Shown here piece by piece: positions 59,055 to 64,000 of a DNA stretch of 64,000 nucleotides (positions within the stretch are counted from its first letter, which is position 1; each line of letters opens with the position of its first letter). Under the pieces are notes generated by a model, which did no database searches, was not told the DNA's origin, and saw only the letters and a program-made list of their open reading frames with translations. The translations under genes and the position numbers were made by a program. Source of the stretch: Gaeumannomyces sp. JS-464 (Eukaryota; Ascomycota; Sordariomycetes; Magnaporthales; Magnaporthaceae); contig NGZR01000001.1 in the NCBI GenBank assembly GCA_002197995.1, forward strand, positions 9,610,001 to 9,674,000, written 5' to 3'.

Positions 59055-59069
59055 GTTATGAGCCCGGCG
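59055..59069 (+). other. Primer-binding site, half-tRNA (initiator Met) type
   Basis: GTTATGAGCCCGGCG starts at the first base after the LTR. It is complementary to the anticodon stem-loop of eukaryotic initiator tRNA-Met (the CAT anticodon reads as ATG here), not to the tRNA 3' end. Drosophila copia and some fungal and yeast relatives use a cleaved initiator tRNA in this way. Confidence 0.7.
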
Positions 59070-59541
59070 TTTTAAACCCCTTTTACGCATTTTAAAGGCT
59101 GCATTGCAGTTACCCCTTTTACCTCCATTTTACTTTTTATTAAGCATTTAGCAATTTTCCCTAGTACGCGGTAGGCCCGTGTAAAACACTCATTTTTATC
59201 CTAACGGGCCTACCGAGTGCCAGCGATTAAGGCTATCGCCATTCGAGCTACCGATCCCCGTTATTAACCCTGTCCTTTCCATTTACCATAAACCCTTTCC
59301 GAATATCCCTTAAAACGCCCCACCTGTTTTAAAAGTATTTACTATGTTTAATAACGATGCGAATTTAATTTTTACGGGGGTTTTATAAGATAAGTATTAA
59401 TGGCACGCGTGGATTACAGTTTTCCGGCAAAACGCATAGATATTCGCAATTTGGTATAAGGTTAACCCTAATTTGCAACCAAATGTCGAGCATTTATACG
59501 GCGACCCGCCTACTTTTAAGCAATTAAAGCAATAGGATAAA

Positions 59542-59868
59542 AACGCTATATTTTAGGAGTTAAAAATACGGAAGCTTTTTTGGAAAATGCTTAACCAGGA
59601 AAAGAAGGATAGGCGCGTTAAAAAATGGCAAGCGGAAGGCAGCAAAGCACGAAATGACCCCAATTTCGAAAAGCCGGTGTTTGCTACGAAAACCAAGCTT
59701 GCGGATCGCTTTACAAATGAGCAAAAAGCATGGACGAAGCGTAACGAGTTTGCGGTTCCCGATAAGCAACTAATGGCATTTAACAAATGGGTATCGACCT
59801 TCGTTAAGCGCTTTGTACTTATTAAAGCTATGCAAAAGGCGAACTTTAAAGGGTGGCACACCCTTTAA
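59542..59868 (+). pseudogene. gag remnant of the copia element
   Basis: The longest surviving frame in the 5' part of the element, about 100 codons, rich in Lys (EKKDRRVKKWQAEGSKARND). It ends in TAA and is followed by stop-filled sequence. Placement after the primer-binding site identifies it as gag; no zinc knuckle is visible. Confidence 0.5.
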
Positions 59869-60669
59869 AAGATCGTTAAATGCCTGCAGCTAATTTTCGC
59901 TTTTAACGCGACTTTTTCGTTCGATTAGGCGATCGCGCAATACATTAATACTTTTAAAAAAGCTAAAAGCATTACCGACGCCGATAAATGGTTTAGCAAA
60001 TACCGCTTAGCTTTAAAGCAAGCGCAAATCCACAAAATCCCTTACATCGTCGGTAATAACAGTGCTTTTAACTTCTTTAAGGCGGTTAAGCGTTTTTAAA
60101 CCTCCTAAGCTAAATGCTAAGCTAAAAATATCGCAATCGGCTTAAGCAGCGCCACATTCGAAATCCTCGTTAATTAGTTCGGCTTTTTTTAATATAAGGA
60201 TACGATTAAGCGACCGGGGGGCAAAAAGAACCCAGTTTATACCATTTTAAGCGGAAGCATTATAAGCATTAATAAGCACCCGGGATAACGGAACGGGAGC
60301 TCGCAACGCACCGAAAAGCCTTAAAAAGATAAAAAAAAACGTATAATTGCCTCGTAAATTACAAAAATTACTTTTGGGAGCCCGAAAAGTGCTGGACTTT
60401 ACAATACGCTTTAACAAGGTCCGTATCGCGCATTAAGCCCCTTACCGAGCAGGAGATTAAAGCGATTAAAAAGGCGTTTAAAAAGCTTTAATGGAAAAGC
60501 TTTAAAAAAACTTTTTTCCAGATCCTTCGGTTTGCTAACTCCTTATGGGGAAAGCAATAACAAAGCGCGGAAAGCACTTTAAGTTAGCCTTTGCCGAGCT
60601 ATTATTAACGCGGCTATTTTTAAAAGCATAAGCGCGCTTTCGGTATACGCAACGATTAGCTTTACGCAT

Positions 60670-61800
60670 AACGTTTATTAAAACAGCACGCTTTTCGACA
60701 ACTGCGGTGCGGTGCACCTGGTTAACTCGCTTAATAGGCTAAACTTAAAGTTTTTCGTACCGAGCAACGGTTTAAAAACCGTTAAGTGCGGCACCCAAAG
60801 TTTCCCGATTTTAAGCAAAGGATTACGCATTTTTAAAAGGTTTATATATAGCGATAAGGATTTAAAGCTTAGTAACGTCGTTTTCGTTAACGGTTTTTAT
60901 GTTAATATCATTTTTAAAGCAAAGCTTTTAGCGGTAGGGATATGGTTTTGCGGTTTTAATTGTACTTTACGGTCCGGAATTATAAAAACGAACCTTATCG
61001 CTAAATAACTAAAACGTTGAAATAATGTCGTTTTTTTCGAATATAAGCCTTTTTCCTTTTATTTTTAAGCTTTATACGCACCCGAACAAGCTGCCTTAAA
61101 GCTCGTAATAACCGTTTTCGATAATTGCTTTAAAAGGAAGAGCGATATTTTTAACTAACGCCTTTTAGTCGATTACATTAAGCCGAGGGAAAATAACGCG
61201 CATTTTTGGCATTTAAAAAGTGGGCATTTAAAGCAGCAAACATTTAAGGCATTTACCTAAAGCGCGAAAAACGTACGAATTAAAAGGATACGGTAAATTA
61301 AGTGCGAGGACTGCGCGATAACCCATACGAAAGCTGTTATTTTTAAACGCAAAATGGACTTAACGCTTAGGCCCTTTTAAAAGGTTTAGCTAAATTTGTT
61401 TTATTTTTTATTAAACGGTAATAACCAAAAGGTCCTTTTATTACTAAAAGACGATTTTAGCGGGAAGTTTTAAAAATATACGCTATTAGGGAAAAATGCA
61501 AACGAGCTTACGCTTTTGCTAATTAACTGGGAAGCTTGGGTAACTTGTTAATACGGCTTTTAAGTAGCCATTTTTAGGCACGATAATAAGCTAACCCTAA
61601 TCGTTAACAAAGGGAAAACTTAGTATTAAAAGTGGTGCGAATCCATAAGTATCGAGCTGGAAAACCCTCCGCCGGATACTTACAAACCTAACGGCAAAAT
61701 AAAGCGAGCAGGGCAAAACGTTGTTATACGCTCGATACGTATAAAATAAAAAGCCAATCTCCTAAAGGATTTTTGGCTAAAAGCTGTTTACGCGGTTATT
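60670..61800 (+). pseudogene. Protease and integrase remnants of the copia element
   Basis: Around 60695 the sequence reads LFDNCGAVHLVNSL, matching the copia protease active-site region, followed by LKLSNVVFVNGFYVNIIF, typical of the segment after it. From about 61205 HFWHLKSGH resembles the zinc-binding start of the copia integrase, and a stop-filled core follows. Many codons are TAA/TAG. Confidence 0.6.
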
Positions 61801-62004
61801 TAGCTTAAAAATATAAGCTTTTCGTTTTCCAAAGGCATGCGCTTTTTTAACGAGGTTATGCTCGCTTAGTTTAAAAGCTATTTTTGTTATTATATCCCGA
61901 AGTTCGTTAAAGGGTTGGAAGCGGATTTACGCTTTAATTAAAACGGCATTTACGCTTACGGGTGCCGAGCATACGTTTTCGATCCTTAACAAACGAAAAA
62001 CAAT

Positions 62005-62322
62005 ATGCGCATAAAATTTAAAGTGCAATCGCGCGGGCATATCGGATACTTAGTCGGTTATAAAGCCTTTTATATTTATAAGATTTGGGTACCGAGCAAA
62101 GCACGCATTTTAATATCCCGCGACGTGCGTTTTAATAAAGGAACCTTTTTTAAGGGATTGGAAAAAAAGCCTTTTGTTGCCTTAGAAATATACGAAATGC
62201 TTTTAACGATAAACGAGCAGGACAAGCCCCTTCGGTCCCGAAAAGGATTTGCAAATGCATTTGGCTTTTTGGAAACGGAAGCGTTAAAAGCAACCACTAC
62301 CGTAACCGAGCATCCGGGTTAA
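62005..62322 (+). pseudogene. Post-integrase region of copia polyprotein
   Basis: About 105 open codons contain SRGHIGYLVGY and IYKIWVPSKARILISRDVRF, the well-conserved segment between integrase and reverse transcriptase in Ty1/copia polyproteins. It ends at TAA. Confidence 0.75.
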
Positions 62323-63269
62323 AATTCGGGGGTAAAGGTGCTAAAAAAGATCGTTAACGACCAACCTCCCGCAAAGGAAGTTGTATAACTGGCCTAGAAA
62401 GTCGCGGAAAACGCCGTAAACGTGCGACGTTAAACCGCGCAAAAAATCTCGATTCCAAATGCTTTAAAAAGCAGCTAAGCAAAGGAGCCGGTGCGCGGTT
62501 GGAAGCCGGAAAACGATTTTAACAGCGGCCCCGGCGAAATAAAAGGTAGCCTTACCAACCTGGGGGGTAACGAGGATAAGGCGCTAAAAGGGCGTTAACG
62601 TTCGCTTTCCATAGCGCGCTTTTTTTTATAATATTCAAATACGCGGGAATACCAACCGAGCATTCCGGAGCCCGACGAAAGCCCGAAAATCCGAAATACG
62701 ATAGTGGTTTAAACCGATTAACCACTATTAGTTATTAAAAAATAATAGCGACTTTTCCCATACGTGCCATAATAACTAGCGAGTGCTTTAAAAGCACCGG
62801 CGCCGGCGCGACCTGCTTTCCAAATGCTAACCGCCCAGCAATTCGAAAAGGCTTTTAAAGCAGCAAAAAGATAAAAGCTAAAAAAGGAGCAATTTTTAAA
62901 AAGAAAGGCTAAATAGCAAAAAAACCTTATTAATTACGTATTCGCCACGCTAAACGGCAAGGAGCTTACGAATTAACCTTATAAAGGGAGAAAGCCTAAA
63001 TAGCGGTAAAACGACTTTTTTTGCACGTTTTTGCCTAATTATTAAAAAGCGGTAATAAAAAGTTAAAAAAACTACCGTCCTTTTTACGAAATCGTTATAG
63101 CCTTAACCTTTAAAACGGCGGACAGGCTTAAGTACTAAACAGGCAAAAAGATATATAAAAACGTATTATAAAGCGTTTTAAAGTTTTGGAAAAAGCTTAA
63201 TAAGCACCCGTTAAAACCCTAGTTTAAAAAAGCCGCATTGGCAAAAATAACGGGGTTTATAAAAAGAGG

Positions 63270-64000
63270 CATTTGGATTATACTACCGCGGTACGACGCT
63301 TTTAGCCGAGCGTTCGATATTAAGTGGGTTTTTACTTACAAGTTCGACGAAAACGGATATTTCGATAAGTTTAAAGTAAAAGCAATTGTTAAAAGTAATT
63401 AATAACTTTTAAATTTCCTAAAAAGCACCTACGCCGCGATATTAGCTGCGCGGACGTTCCGGATTATAATGGTGATTATGGCCTACTTTAACCTAAAAGT
63501 TTTATAAATGGATGTAAGCAACGCGTTCCTATACGTAAAGCTCGGTCCAAATTACGACCTAATTTACGTTAAATTCCTACTTGGATTTGCGAAGCCCGGG
63601 TACGTTGCCCGTTTAAGGAAAGCCTTGTACGGGATAAGGGACTTTCCGTTATTTTAGTACAGGGAGTTAGCTAAAACCCTGCAGGAATTTGGCTTAAAAG
63701 CGGCTGCAAACGAGCTTTGCCTTTTTATAAACGAGGCACGCCATGTTTTCCTGCTTTTTTACGTTAACGATATCGTGCTTTTTTACCGTAAAAAGCATGC
63801 GAGCAAAGCGCGCCGAATGTTCGAAGGGCTTAGGGATAAGTATGAAATGCGCGAAGAACTTTTGAAATGGTTTTTGGGCATTAGGATTACGCGTAATAGG
63901 GAGGAACGTATGGTTACCCTATTGCACGATTTTTATATTAGCAAAGTTGCCCGCCGTTTTAACCTTAACGATAAAGCGATTTTTCTAAGCATTCCCCTTT
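63270..64000 (+). pseudogene. Copia reverse transcriptase remnant, runs off the window
   Basis: The conserved order is visible: WVFTYKFDENGYFDKFKVKA, then TFRIIM, MDVSNAFLYV, LRKALYGIRDFPLF, LFYVNDIVLF and KWFLGIRITRN. Three lesions fit RIP: Trp to TAG, Gln to TAA before MDVSNAF, and Asp to Asn in the catalytic YVDD. The frame is otherwise largely open to 64000. Confidence 0.85.

Larger units (their letters stand above)
58842..64000 (+). mobile_element. Ty1/copia LTR retrotransposon, RIP-degraded, truncated by window end
   Basis: The element starts with a 213-bp LTR and reads rightward in copia order: gag remnant, protease, integrase, post-integrase region and reverse transcriptase, continuing past 64000. 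The interior is AT-rich, full of TAA/TAG stops, poor in CpA and TpG, but still contains many CpG, which is the pattern of RIP acting on CpA. Examples in the reverse transcriptase are Trp-to-stop (TGG to TAG) and YVDD changed to YVND through GAC to AAC. No complete protein can be made. The 3' LTR and any target-site duplication (candidate 5' copy AGCCA at 58837-58841) lie outside the window. Confidence 0.92.

Overview
The window looks like nuclear DNA of a filamentous ascomycete (Pezizomycotina, most likely a sordariomycete). The evidence is: short introns of about 55-210 nt with GTAAGT/GTATGT/GTGAGT donors, CTAAC-like branch points and CAG/TAG acceptors; fungal families (CFEM/PTH11-type receptor, WSC protein, HET domain, 2EXR, expansin-like and Asp f 7-like DPBB proteins); and a Ty1/copia retrotransposon eroded in the CpA-to-TpA pattern of repeat-induced point mutation (RIP). 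I cannot name the species.

Layout. 1-6.4 kb: short-chain dehydrogenase, a tRNA-Gln with a 15-nt intron, and an alcohol acetyltransferase. 8.9-20.6 kb: a run of secreted, wall-facing proteins (CAP/SCP1, expansin-like, Asp f 7-like DPBB, and a 1668-residue propeller/WSC protein) with one nucleoside deoxyribosyltransferase-like gene among them. 20.6-26.9 kb: a long stretch with no gene I can support. 26.9-39.4 kb: a gene-dense housekeeping block (kinase-like protein, GPI transamidase subunit PIG-T/Gpi16, U1 snRNP factor Luc7, a coiled-coil/RGG protein, a 2EXR protein, an RNase H-like protein, a Dal5-type MFS transporter). 39.4-64 kb: accessory DNA, with a decayed HET gene, a CFEM receptor, a secreted bicovalent-type FAD oxidase, a decayed SNF2-like gene, a GPI-anchored surface protein, and a RIP-damaged copia element that runs off the right edge.

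Two things need care. First, ten otherwise well-conserved genes carry about 19 reading-frame breaks; 17 are repaired by one added base, many of them in C or G runs of 3-6, and frame arithmetic over the full spliced gene agrees in every gene where I could check it. I read these as collapsed homopolymers in the assembly rather than gene decay, so I annotate the genes as CDS and give the break positions. Second, three homopolymers of extreme length (34 G, 69 C, 76 C) lie within 4.4 kb (35.39-39.72 kb), one inside a gene.

I found no convincing new multi-gene system. The strongest leads are the long poly-C/G tracts, the propeller-Ig-WSC fusion protein within a block of wall-associated genes, an RNase H-fold protein with a replaced catalytic acid, and a copia element that appears to use a half-tRNA primer.
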